From an uncultured Lachnospiraceae bacterium (GTDB taxonomy: Bacteria; Bacillota; Clostridia; Lachnospirales; Lachnospiraceae): a stretch of DNA of 64,000 bases. The position numbers and the translations under genes are program-made. Positions 8,224 to 15,769 of this stretch are shown piece by piece (position 1 is the first letter of the stretch; every line of letters starts with the position of its first letter). Below the pieces are notes generated by a model. It was given only the letters and a program-made list of their open reading frames with translations. It was not told the DNA's origin and made no database searches. The stretch is taken from the NCBI GenBank assembly GCA_910587095.1, contig CAJUMJ010000028.1, positions 1 through 64,000 of the forward strand. The letters are read 5' to 3'.

Positions 8224-9129
8224 TTAGCCTTTCACTGCACCCATCGTAATTCCCTTGGTGAAATACTTCTGGAAAATCAGGAAAACTATGATAATCGGAA
8301 TCGCCGCCAACGATGCGCCTGCCATAATCAGTCCAAAATCTGTAGCGTTTTCAGCCTGCAGTTTTGCGATACCAAGAGAAATGGTCAGATTCTTGGTACT
8401 GGTAAGCATGATCAACTGCATAAAGTAATCATTCCATGAGTTGATAAAGGTAAAGATCGCCAGCGCGCCGATACCCGGTTTGATTAACGGGAGTGCAATC
8501 AGATAAAATGTTTTCCATTCACTCGCGCCATCGATTCTGGCCGCCTCCATCATTTCTCCCGGTATGCCTTCCGAAAACTGCTTCATCAGAAATACGCCAA
8601 ATGGCCATCCCACAATCGGGAAAATAACCGCCCAAATGGTGTTATATAAATTTAACGACGCCATCTCACGAAGGAGCGGGATCAGAATAACCTGTTTGGG
8701 CAGCGCCATCGCACATACAATCAGCCCGAAAACGATTGTACGTCCTACAAAGCGCTTCTTAGCGAGCGCGTAACCTGCCATCGCCGACGTGGCACATGTA
8801 AACAGCATCGCCATCACTGCCATAAACACCGTGTTGAAAAGCCACCTGATTGCCGCAGGCACATCCGGCCCCGCGATGGTAAATTGCGTAAACGGAATAT
8901 GAAAATCCCACATAGCCGCCGTCTGCCTGCTGAAAAGTTTTCTGTAGTTGTCAAGCACCAGCTCCTGCGGCCACCACTGCGGTACCGTGGAGTTGATTGC
9001 CGCCGATGTTTTAAAGGAACCGATGACAATCCAGTAAAGCGGAAAGGCAAACAGAAATGCCAAAACAGCGATAACGATAACCGATATAATCTTGTAACAG
9101 GATGAACGGTTAAATTGCTTCTCTTTCAT
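8224..9129 (-). CDS. Carbohydrate ABC transporter permease (MalG type)
   Basis: The 301-residue protein has six hydrophobic segments and the inner-membrane component signature EAARIDGASEWKTFYLIALPLIKPG around residues 190-215, which contacts the transport ATPase. It belongs to the CUT1/MalG family. With the lipoprotein and the second permease it forms the importer of the nan operon, most likely for N-acetylneuraminate. No ATP-binding subunit is encoded in this window; such systems usually share an MsmK-type ATPase encoded elsewhere. Confidence 0.88.
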   Translation of the reverse strand: MKEKQFNRSSCYKIISVIVIAVLAFLFAFPLYWIVIGSFKTSAAINSTVPQWWPQELVLDNYRKLFSRQTAAMWDFHIPFTQFTIAGPDVPAAIRWLFNTVFMAVMAMLFTCATSAMAGYALAKKRFVGRTIVFGLIVCAMALPKQVILIPLLREMASLNLYNTIWAVIFPIVGWPFGVFLMKQFSEGIPGEMMEAARIDGASEWKTFYLIALPLIKPGIGALAIFTFINSWNDYFMQLIMLTSTKNLTISLGIAKLQAENATDFGLIMAGASLAAIPIIIVFLIFQKYFTKGITMGAVKG

Positions 9130-9147
9130 ATTAGTTTTCCCCCTTTC

Positions 9148-10044
9148 CTACTTTTCCTGCGCCATCTTAAACTGCACGGCGGAGAGCACGGCAATAATAA
9201 TCGCAAGAACAACGCCCATCGCGTTTCCATATCCGTAGCGGTAGAGCTTAAACGCATTGTAGTAAATGTAATACATAATCGTATCCGTGCTGTGGTTCGG
9301 CCCGCCGCTTGTCAAAAGCTGTATCAGCGCGAAGCACTGGAAGCTGTTGATCGTCGTGATAACAAGAATGTAAAGCGTCGTCGGCATGATCTGCGCCCAC
9401 TTAATCCTCCAGAAGCATTGAAACTTCGTTGCTCCGTCTACCTCGGCCGCTTCCACAAGAGACTGGTCCACATTGTTGAGCGCCGACACATACAATACAA
9501 TCGGCTGGCCTACCGAAGTGGTCAACAGGATCAGTATAATACAGCCTAGCGCATATTTCGCATCCCCCAGCCAGTTGACATTCATTTTCAGCACGCCGGT
9601 ACTTGTTCCTATGTAATTAAAGATACCGTAGTAGTTATTAAACATCCACTTCCATACCACTGCGACAGCAACCGATCCGGTTACTACCGGAAGATAAAAA
9701 ACACAGCGGAAAACGGAACAGGCAGGTCCCGAAAGATTATAGATTACCGAACTTACCCACAAAGAAAAAATGCAGGTCACCGGCACGGAAACCACCACAA
9801 TGATCACCGTATTTTTCAGCGCGCCCATAAAAACCGAATCCTGGAACAATTCCACGTAATTGGCAAGCCCGATAAAAATATCCTCACGGTTCATCGTAGC
9901 ATCAAAGAAGCTCGTGAACACGCACTGCACCATAGGATAAACGACAAAACCCAGGAAGAAAATCAAGCTGGGAAGCATAAAGGCATACCCTGTTATCGTC
10001 TCCCGACGTACCAACGCCTTACTCATACTTTTACTCTTTGGCAT
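9148..10044 (-). CDS. Carbohydrate ABC transporter permease (MalF/UgpA type)
   Basis: The 298-residue protein has six membrane segments and the permease signature VEAAEVDGATKFQCFWRIK near residues 200-220. The ATG at 10044 has an AGGAGG site seven bases upstream, so the start further out at 10071 is rejected. It lies 18 bases before the second permease gene and 105 bases after the binding-protein gene, with a strong hairpin in between. Role: membrane half of the predicted sialic acid importer. Confidence 0.88.
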   Translation of the reverse strand: MPKSKSMSKALVRRETITGYAFMLPSLIFFLGFVVYPMVQCVFTSFFDATMNREDIFIGLANYVELFQDSVFMGALKNTVIIVVVSVPVTCIFSLWVSSVIYNLSGPACSVFRCVFYLPVVTGSVAVAVVWKWMFNNYYGIFNYIGTSTGVLKMNVNWLGDAKYALGCIILILLTTSVGQPIVLYVSALNNVDQSLVEAAEVDGATKFQCFWRIKWAQIMPTTLYILVITTINSFQCFALIQLLTSGGPNHSTDTIMYYIYYNAFKLYRYGYGNAMGVVLAIIIAVLSAVQFKMAQEK

Positions 10045-10094
10045 AAGGATTCCTCCTCTCACTCTTCTCACTATACACCTGTTTTATTTAAGAA

Positions 10095-10128
10095 GCGCCC
10101 CCTCCCGCATCGTTTGGGGAGAGGGCGC
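10095..10128 (-). terminator. Hairpin between binding-protein and permease genes
   Basis: GCGCCC at 10095-10100 pairs with GGGCGC at 10123-10128 and inner CTCCC pairs with GGGAG. On the minus strand only a weak U-rich stretch follows. Such a hairpin after a binding-protein gene commonly gives partial termination and keeps the binding protein more abundant than the permeases. Confidence 0.65.
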
Positions 10129-10148
10129 AAGCCTTAAGCATACTGAAC

Positions 10149-11537
10149 TTACTGCGCTGCTGCCGCCGCATTTGCCGTCGTTACAAACTCTTCTACTGCA
10201 GTTGTAACATCCGCACCTGAGCCAACCTGCTGAAGCATGTTCCACCATGCCGTACGAGCTTCTGCCCATCCGCCAACTACCTGATAGTAATCACCCATGT
10301 ACTCAACGAATTTGGAATACTCGGTCATAAGTTCATCGCCTTCATAGATATTTCCAATATCCTTTACAGGCCAATAGCTGGAAGCTTTCACACTTTCCGC
10401 AACCTGTTTCTCATCGTTTGCCATAAAGTCGATAAATGTCTTTGCCGCCTCGATCTTCGCCGCATCGCCATTATCGAAAATACCGAAGCCCCAGATACCG
10501 CCACAGAGCTGCGGAGCACCGCTGTCTGTCGGGAATGCCATAGGCAGAACCTCAAAGCTAATGTTCTCCAGGTTATTCTTTTCCTGTGCTATATTCCAGC
10601 AGAATGCCATCGCAAAAGTGCCGTTGCAGAACATGTTGATCTCGTCGCCGCCTGCGATAGACGCGTCAAAGTTAATGCCGTTCATGCTCTTTAACAGCTC
10701 AAGCGCCTTGATATTCTCCGGGCTGTTTGCTGTGTACTCTGTATGTTCCGCATTGGTAAAAGTACCGCCGTACAAGTTATTTACCAGTGCACGGGTTCCC
10801 TGGTCACCACCCTGTCCGCTGCAGTATACTGCGCCAACGTTTGCGTGTCCGGAATCAACGACTGCCTGCACTGCCTTCTGGAAATTCTCCGTCGTCCACG
10901 TCCGGTTCTCTTCGTCTATGTACTGCATAGCGCCTGCTTTCTCGAAGATGTCACGGTTAATTGCCATCGTGTGCGCCGTCATACACAGAGGATACTCATA
11001 ATATACGCCGTCTGCGCTCACACATGCGCTCTCTACGGATTCATAGATTGTCGACTTTGCTTCATCTGTCCACAGATCGCCAAGGTCAACCATCAATCCC
11101 TTTGCGCCCCAGTTTGCCACCAGACGCTCCGGTCCTTCCAGAACGATATCCGGCGCCTGATTACCTTCAATAGCCGTGTTAATCTGATCGTCGCCGTTTG
11201 TATAATCCAGATATTCCACCGTAACATTGATGTCAGGATAAACTGCATTGAAGTTTGCAATCAAACCGTCGACTGTCGCCGAATCTCCCCAATTTCCAAT
11301 CGGATATGTCCACAATGTAATATCTGCCGCCGCTCCGCCATCTGCACTGTCTGCCGCCGGAGCTTCCGCCTCGCTTTCGCTGCCTGCATCGTCATTGGTT
11401 TCTTCTGTCTCAGTTTTGGGGGCAGGCGCCGATTCCCCGGCCGTCTGATCCGTCCCGCTATTACCGCCGCCGCATGCGACCAGGGAACCCGCCAGTATAC
11501 AGCTTAGCAACATTGCCATCACTTTCCTTTTTTTCAT
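10149..11537 (-). CDS. Extracellular solute-binding lipoprotein, predicted sialic acid binding
   Basis: The 462-residue protein begins with a lipoprotein signal peptide ending in the lipobox LVAC (Cys22), then a Gly/Ala/Glu-rich linker to about residue 72, then a family 1 solute-binding domain (DITLWTYPIGNW and onward). It would be anchored outside the membrane and deliver substrate to the two permeases encoded downstream. AAAGGAGGG precedes the ATG. It is the first gene of the operon and has a promoter at 11612-11641. Sialic acid as substrate is inferred from the operon. Confidence 0.88.
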   Translation of the reverse strand: MKKRKVMAMLLSCILAGSLVACGGGNSGTDQTAGESAPAPKTETEETNDDAGSESEAEAPAADSADGGAAADITLWTYPIGNWGDSATVDGLIANFNAVYPDINVTVEYLDYTNGDDQINTAIEGNQAPDIVLEGPERLVANWGAKGLMVDLGDLWTDEAKSTIYESVESACVSADGVYYEYPLCMTAHTMAINRDIFEKAGAMQYIDEENRTWTTENFQKAVQAVVDSGHANVGAVYCSGQGGDQGTRALVNNLYGGTFTNAEHTEYTANSPENIKALELLKSMNGINFDASIAGGDEINMFCNGTFAMAFCWNIAQEKNNLENISFEVLPMAFPTDSGAPQLCGGIWGFGIFDNGDAAKIEAAKTFIDFMANDEKQVAESVKASSYWPVKDIGNIYEGDELMTEYSKFVEYMGDYYQVVGGWAEARTAWWNMLQQVGSGADVTTAVEEFVTTANAAAAAQ

Positions 11538-11611
11538 AAATAAACCCTCCTTTTAGATAAAATGTTCAAAAAACTGTGATCTCGAACCAGTTTTTTGTTG
11601 ATTATGTTTTT

Positions 11612-11641
11612 ATTGTACTTTCACCCATGTGTACTTGTCAA
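11612..11641 (-). promoter_or_regulatory. Promoter of the nan transport and catabolism operon
   Basis: On the minus strand TTGACA (11641-11636) and TACAAT (11617-11612) are spaced by 18 bases, about 75 bases before the lipoprotein ATG. The region 11538-11880 has no gene; it holds this promoter, the opposite one and the AT-rich palindromes between them. Confidence 0.75.
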
Positions 11642-11649
11642 TACATTTT

Positions 11650-11689
11650 TGAAAATTTCTTTCAAAATTTTTATTTTTTGAAAATTTCT
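11650..11689. promoter_or_regulatory. Candidate operator of the nan regulator
   Basis: TGAAAATTTCTTTCA at 11650-11664 is an inverted repeat (TGAAA, five bases, TTTCA), and TGAAAATTTCT recurs at 11679-11689. The sites lie just upstream of the operon -35 element and between the two divergent promoters. RpiR-family regulators bind sites of this kind, and the regulator gene is in the divergent operon. The assignment is inference from position and symmetry. Confidence 0.5.
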
Positions 11690-11709
11690 AACATTTTTCC
11701 CAATATTCA

Positions 11710-11739
11710 TTGCATCGTGAAGTCATACTGTGATATAGT
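11710..11739 (+). promoter_or_regulatory. Promoter of nanK and the RpiR regulator
   Basis: TTGCAT at 11710-11715 and TATAGT at 11734-11739 are spaced by 18 bases. The leader would be about 135 bases and contains a short hairpin (CCGCTGAGCGG) near 11798. Confidence 0.55.
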
Positions 11740-11880
11740 GACTTTATATAAAAAGATTCCTGTGAAGGGTGGTATCTCTGGCATAATTCCCAACCCACCG
11801 CTGAGCGGATTCCGGTAAACAGTAAAAATTTCCTAATTGTGGTCATAAAAACCTAAAATAATGTCAGGGAGGTAAAAAAT

Positions 11881-12765
11881 ATGAACACCATAGTTCTCGA
11901 TGTTGGCGGCACGGCGATTAAATCTGGTATTTGCATGGATGGGACACTGACAGATCTCAGGGAAACACCGACCGAAGCCAGTCAGGGCGGTGCTCATGTG
12001 ACTGCCCGTATCAGAGATATCATAGCCGGATACCGTAGTCAGACTTCCTTTGAGCGAATCGGTATCAGCACTGCCGGACAGGTAAACCCCGTTCTCGGAC
12101 AGATTATCTACGCAAACGAAAATATTCCCGGCTACACGGGAACAGACTTAAAAGGTATTCTGGAAGAGGAATTCCACGTTCCTGTAAATGTGGAAAACGA
12201 TGTGAATGCGGCGGCCATCGGCGAATCTGTATTTGGCGCCGGCAAGGGGCGGAAGAATTTTGTCTGCCTGACCTACGGGACAGGCGTAGGCGGTGCGGTC
12301 TTCTGTGGCGGTAAGCTGTATTCCGGCAGCAGTTACTCCGCCGGAGAATTCGGCGCGATTGTCACCCATCCCGAAGACCGGCAGATTGGACAGGACATGT
12401 TTTCCGGCTGTTATGAAAAGTACGCTTCCGTCACCGCTCTTGTCAAAAACGCGATGCACTGCGACGCCTCTTTATGCAACGGCCGTAAAATATTCGAAGA
12501 GCTTGACAATCCCGACGTAAAAAATATTGTCGATTGCTGGATTGCGGAAATCATATACGGACTCACCACCATCATACATATGTTAAACCCCGAATGCATC
12601 ATTCTCGGCGGTGGAATCATGGAACAGCCCTACATACTGGAGCAGCTCCGCGAAAGGCTGTATCCCGGTATCATGCAAAGTTTCAGACAGGTGCAGATAG
12701 AGAAAGCCGCTCTCGGCAACCGGGCCGGTATGCTTGGCGCCTCTGTCTTACATGACCTAACATGA
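11881..12765 (+). CDS. nanK: ROK-family kinase, predicted N-acetylmannosamine kinase
   Basis: The 294-residue protein has the ROK sugar-kinase fold: the phosphate-binding loop DVGGTAIKSG at residues 7-16, the catalytic Asp in VENDVNAAA near 100-108, and TYGTGVGG near 137-144. It would phosphorylate ManNAc, the product of NanA, to the substrate of NanE. The usual ROK zinc motif (CxCGxxGCxE) is largely missing; only GCYEKYAS remains near residue 180. A GGGAGG site precedes the ATG. The divergent nan operon and the regulator downstream support the assignment. Confidence 0.85.
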   Translation: MNTIVLDVGGTAIKSGICMDGTLTDLRETPTEASQGGAHVTARIRDIIAGYRSQTSFERIGISTAGQVNPVLGQIIYANENIPGYTGTDLKGILEEEFHVPVNVENDVNAAAIGESVFGAGKGRKNFVCLTYGTGVGGAVFCGGKLYSGSSYSAGEFGAIVTHPEDRQIGQDMFSGCYEKYASVTALVKNAMHCDASLCNGRKIFEELDNPDVKNIVDCWIAEIIYGLTTIIHMLNPECIILGGGIMEQPYILEQLRERLYPGIMQSFRQVQIEKAALGNRAGMLGASVLHDLT

Positions 12766-12790
12766 CCTTTATTCGGAAAGGAGATAAAAT

Positions 12791-13648
12791 TTGACGACAA
12801 CTATTTTGGAACTGATTACAGAACAATATCACTCATTTACCCGTTCCAACAAGAAGCTGGCAGATTATATACTCGCCAACATCCACGATTCACAATATAT
12901 GTCTATTTCAAGCCTTGCAGAAAAGAGTGGCGTATCGGAAGCCACGATCACCCGTTTCTGCAAAAGCCTTGGCCTGTCCGGCTACAATAACTTAAAGCTT
13001 GCTCTCGCCAAGGCAACTTATACCACGGATGTAGGAGATTCTTCCGATGATCCCGGCAACATCACATCGCAGGACACCCTGGGAAGTATTTTTCATAAGC
13101 TCTATGATGCCAATATTATCTCTTTAAACGAAACGTTGGAATTGCTGGACGATACAGAAATTTCGAGAGCCGCGGACCTGTTGTCTGACGCGGACAGGGT
13201 TTTTTGTTTTGGCAATGGAGGCAGCATGGTTATGGCAATGGAGGCGTGGGCACGTTTCTCCACAGCCACTTCGCGCTTCATCCACATTGAAGACTCTCAT
13301 ATGCAGGCAATAAGCATTTCATTGGCTACCGAAAAAGACGTAATCCTGTTTTTCTCCTATTCCGGTTCCACCAAAGATATGGAAGATATCATGCGGATTG
13401 CAAAGGAACGCCATGTATCGATTATATTGATCACACATTTCCCCAATTCGCGAGCTACGGAATACGCGGATGTTGTGCTGCTGTGCGGCTATAACGAAAG
13501 TCCGCTTCAATCCGGTTCTGTCGCCGCCAAAGTCGGCCAGCTTCTTATTATAGAATGTCTGTACTATGTGTTTTGCAAACGCAATCCGGCAATTTACGCC
13601 AAAGCGCGTTCCTCTACTGCTGAGGCTATCATGCCCAAACTCCTCTAA
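12791..13648 (+). CDS. RpiR-family regulator with SIS domain, NanR-like
   Basis: The 285-residue protein has an N-terminal RpiR-type helix-turn-helix (about residues 1-80; SISSLAEKSGVSEATITRFC is the recognition region) and a C-terminal SIS sugar-phosphate-binding domain (about 110-245; FGNGGSMVMA and FFSYSGSTKDM). Translation starts at a TTG at 12791 with AAAGGAG seven bases upstream. It follows nanK by 25 bases. In Gram-positive bacteria such regulators sense ManNAc-6-phosphate or a related sugar phosphate and control nan genes; here the control of the divergent operon is inferred. Its end overlaps the convergent AraC-type gene by four bases. Confidence 0.85.
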   Translation: MTTTILELITEQYHSFTRSNKKLADYILANIHDSQYMSISSLAEKSGVSEATITRFCKSLGLSGYNNLKLALAKATYTTDVGDSSDDPGNITSQDTLGSIFHKLYDANIISLNETLELLDDTEISRAADLLSDADRVFCFGNGGSMVMAMEAWARFSTATSRFIHIEDSHMQAISISLATEKDVILFFSYSGSTKDMEDIMRIAKERHVSIILITHFPNSRATEYADVVLLCGYNESPLQSGSVAAKVGQLLIIECLYYVFCKRNPAIYAKARSSTAEAIMPKLL

Positions 13649-14616
13649 ACCTCCTTTGTCTTTGGCCGGCTTTGCAAAGCGGGCAGATTTACGGCGCGGA
13701 ACAGGAATGCTGACGTCTCGAATGAATGGCGCTTCTGGATATTGGAAACCGGGAGCGCCTGTTCCTTTGTATGCCCGGGCTTTCGCCCTTCTAAAGACGC
13801 CCTGTACTCCCGTGCGTTACATCCGAAATTTTTGGCAAACATCTGATTTAAATAGCGGCTGCTGGAAAATCCGGATTCCATGCAGATGTCCAGCAGACTT
13901 AGATCCGTCTGCGACAGCAGCCTCAGTGCATGGTCAAAGCGGATATCATTCAGGTATTCCTGAAAGGTTATCCCCAATGTTTTCCTAATAAAATGAGAGG
14001 CATGGCAGGTCGTAATCCCTTCCATCTGCGCAATCTCTTCCAGAGAAATCTGTTCCTGATGATGTTCCGCTATATATTCCGTAATTCGATTGATGCGCAG
14101 CGAGCTGTTTTTCGCGACGCGATATTCCCTCTCTCCGGCGATGGTGTATGGGCCGTTTTCCAACAGCAGATGAAGAATATGAAGCATGATAGAAGCGCAT
14201 TCCAGCTCCCTAAATTCCCGTTCCCCAAAGTAAATCTCCGCGCATTCCTGCAATCTCTCTGACAGGCGTGCGTGCAGGTGTCCGCTGTGGATCACATTAC
14301 TCTCAAACCGCAGATAAGTGAGCCGGTAATTGAGCCTTCGGTAAAAATCCGTCGGGATCTGAAAAGCGAGGATCAGGTTCTTCTCTTTGTCATTCAAAAA
14401 GGAGTGCACCTGATGACGGTTTATCAGATAAATATCCCCCTTTTCCATTTCGTACTGCTCCTGCTCCAGATATAGTCTCAGGCTTCCTTCCAGAAGCACG
14501 CCAATCTCCAAGTCATCGTGTCCATGAGGCGCCCGCGCCGTCATCTCCACAAGAAATATTTCCAGATAATTCATCGTGGTATGGCGCACGATCTCCAATT
14601 CCTTGTCTGTTCCCAT
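13645..14616 (-). CDS. AraC-family transcriptional regulator
   Basis: The protein of about 323 residues has an N-terminal cupin-like sensing domain (with APHGHDDLEIGVLLEGSLRLYL near residue 27) and two C-terminal helix-turn-helix units of the AraC type (about residues 170-270; LEEIAQMEGITTCHASHFI and LLDICMESGFSSSRYLNQMF). The ATG at 14616 has GGAGG eight bases upstream; an ATG two codons earlier is too close to that site. A tail of about 50 residues after the second helix-turn-helix is longer than usual. Its promoter must lie in or near the truncated aldolase. The regulated genes are not known. Confidence 0.85.
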   Translation of the reverse strand: MGTDKELEIVRHTTMNYLEIFLVEMTARAPHGHDDLEIGVLLEGSLRLYLEQEQYEMEKGDIYLINRHQVHSFLNDKEKNLILAFQIPTDFYRRLNYRLTYLRFESNVIHSGHLHARLSERLQECAEIYFGEREFRELECASIMLHILHLLLENGPYTIAGEREYRVAKNSSLRINRITEYIAEHHQEQISLEEIAQMEGITTCHASHFIRKTLGITFQEYLNDIRFDHALRLLSQTDLSLLDICMESGFSSSRYLNQMFAKNFGCNAREYRASLEGRKPGHTKEQALPVSNIQKRHSFETSAFLFRAVNLPALQSRPKTKEV

Positions 14617-14651
14617 CCCCATATCCTCCCTTCCCGGAAAATAGCCGTAAA

Positions 14652-15188
14652 ATGATCCAGGATCAATCTGGTCATTACCCACTGAAATGTATTCAGGCCG
14701 CTAAGACCGGAGCCTCCGTGGAAGCGGAACTTGGCAGTATGGGAAAGCGGGAATTCGGCACGGGGGATTCCGAGAGGGACGATACAAAGATTTATACCGA
14801 TCCCAATCAGGCTAAGGAGTTCGTCGAGGCAAGCGGCATTGACGCGCTCGCCTGTTCCTTCGGAACGACTCACGGCATTTACCTGACCACGCCGAAGCTT
14901 GATTTTGACGTAGTTAAAAATGTGCGTCGTCTGACGGGCAATATCCCTGTCGTCATGCACGGCGGTTCCGGGGTGAGCCGGGAAGATTACCACGCCGCCA
15001 TTCGGGCAGGCGTGCGGAAAATCAATTATTTCACCTATATGGATAAGGCAGGCGGCAACGCTGCTGCAAAATATTTGCAGTCTCTTGGCGCGGAAGAACC
15101 GCTCTTCTTCTCCTCCCTGTCCATGACGGCAAGAGATACCATGACGGAAAATGTAAAGGCAGCAATGAAAATGTTTGCACTGGAATAA
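14652..15188 (+). pseudogene. 5'-truncated class II aldolase (FbaA/GatY/KbaY family)
   Basis: The frame encodes the C-terminal half of a zinc-dependent class II aldolase: VEAELGSMG, YTDPNQAKEFV, FGTTHGIYL, a zinc-binding His in VVMHGGSGV and the substrate loop KINYFTYMD. Intact enzymes have about 285 residues; only about 165 recognisable ones remain, and homology begins near 14690. The 5' half has been replaced by the start region of the AraC gene on the other strand. No ribosome binding site precedes the ATG at 14652. It is most likely a remnant of a rearrangement. Confidence 0.8.
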
Positions 15189-15202
15189 TTTAACCGGAAA
15201 CG

Positions 15203-15246
15203 AGAACGCTGTGTGTTGGGCTAAACGGCTCATCACACAGCGTTCT
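15203..15246 (+). terminator. Strong hairpin after the aldolase remnant
   Basis: AGAACGCTGTGTG at 15203-15215 is exactly complementary to 15234-15246. No long U-tract follows, so it is a terminator candidate only. Confidence 0.6.
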
Positions 15247-15250
15247 TCAT

Positions 15251-15416
15251 CTAGTACAACGAATATTAAGTAATTGACATCTTCACTTGTCTAATTGTTC
15301 AGCTACTGCGTCAGAAAATCTAGATGTAGCCACCACTACACCGTCGATTTTCTTCCTTGTATCTGAACCAGTTATCCTGCGTGAATATATCAAAGACTTA
15401 ATTTTCGTTGTACTAG
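15251..15416. mobile_element. MITE-like element, 166 bp
   Basis: Terminal inverted repeats of 21 bases (15251-15271 and 15396-15416, core AGTACAACGAA) match at all but one position and both end in CTAG. Inside, further arms pair in nested order: TTGTTCAG/CTGAACCA, GAAAATC/GATTTTC and TGTAG/CTACA, so the whole unit can fold into one long hairpin. No transposase is encoded. It adjoins a half copy of a hairpin repeat that is complete elsewhere in the window. Confidence 0.65.
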
Positions 15417-15417
15417 T

Positions 15418-15443
15418 CAGTGCGTCAGCACGGTTTTTCAATC
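15418..15443. repeat. Half copy of the GAAAAATCA/TGATTTTTC hairpin
   Basis: The sequence resembles the loop and right arm of the hairpins at 8155-8191 and 62964-63000 (CAGTGCGTCAGCA then GGTTTTTCAATC), but its left arm is absent. The MITE-like element stands where the left arm would be. Confidence 0.55.
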
Positions 15444-15446
15444 TGT

Positions 15447-15686
15447 CTACCTGATATCCTTGTACAGTGCATAGTAATCCGTCTCCATATTATCCGCGTA
15501 CCTGGCGTAAAACCTTTTTGCGTCATCCAACGCCCTGTTATAGATCCTGTCACCCAGCATCTCCTGAAAGAAATCCAAAATTCTTCCCGTTCCGATCACA
15601 CCCAGCTCCAGATCATGCTCCTCCTTGAAAAAGGCAGCGATCTCGTCACACATCCTGACTTTCTCCTGATCTTCAAACACGTTCAT
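15447..15686 (-). CDS. DUF2164 family protein
   Basis: This 79-residue soluble protein matches the pattern of DUF2164: an N-terminal helix (EIAAFFKEEHDLELGVIGTGRILDFFQEMLG) and the conserved IYNRALDDAKRFYARY. The function of the family is unknown. The ATG at 15686 has AAGGAG nine bases upstream, so the outer ATG at 15707, which overlaps that site, is rejected. It is the last gene at the left end of the glycan locus, on the same strand as its neighbours. Confidence 0.8.
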   Translation of the reverse strand: MNVFEDQEKVRMCDEIAAFFKEEHDLELGVIGTGRILDFFQEMLGDRIYNRALDDAKRFYARYADNMETDYYALYKDIR

Positions 15687-15769
15687 GCTCCGGTTCTCCT
15701 TCCGCACAACTAAGACTTCATCTGCATAGATCAGGCAGCTTTCGCCGGTATAAATAGCGCCTCATACCG

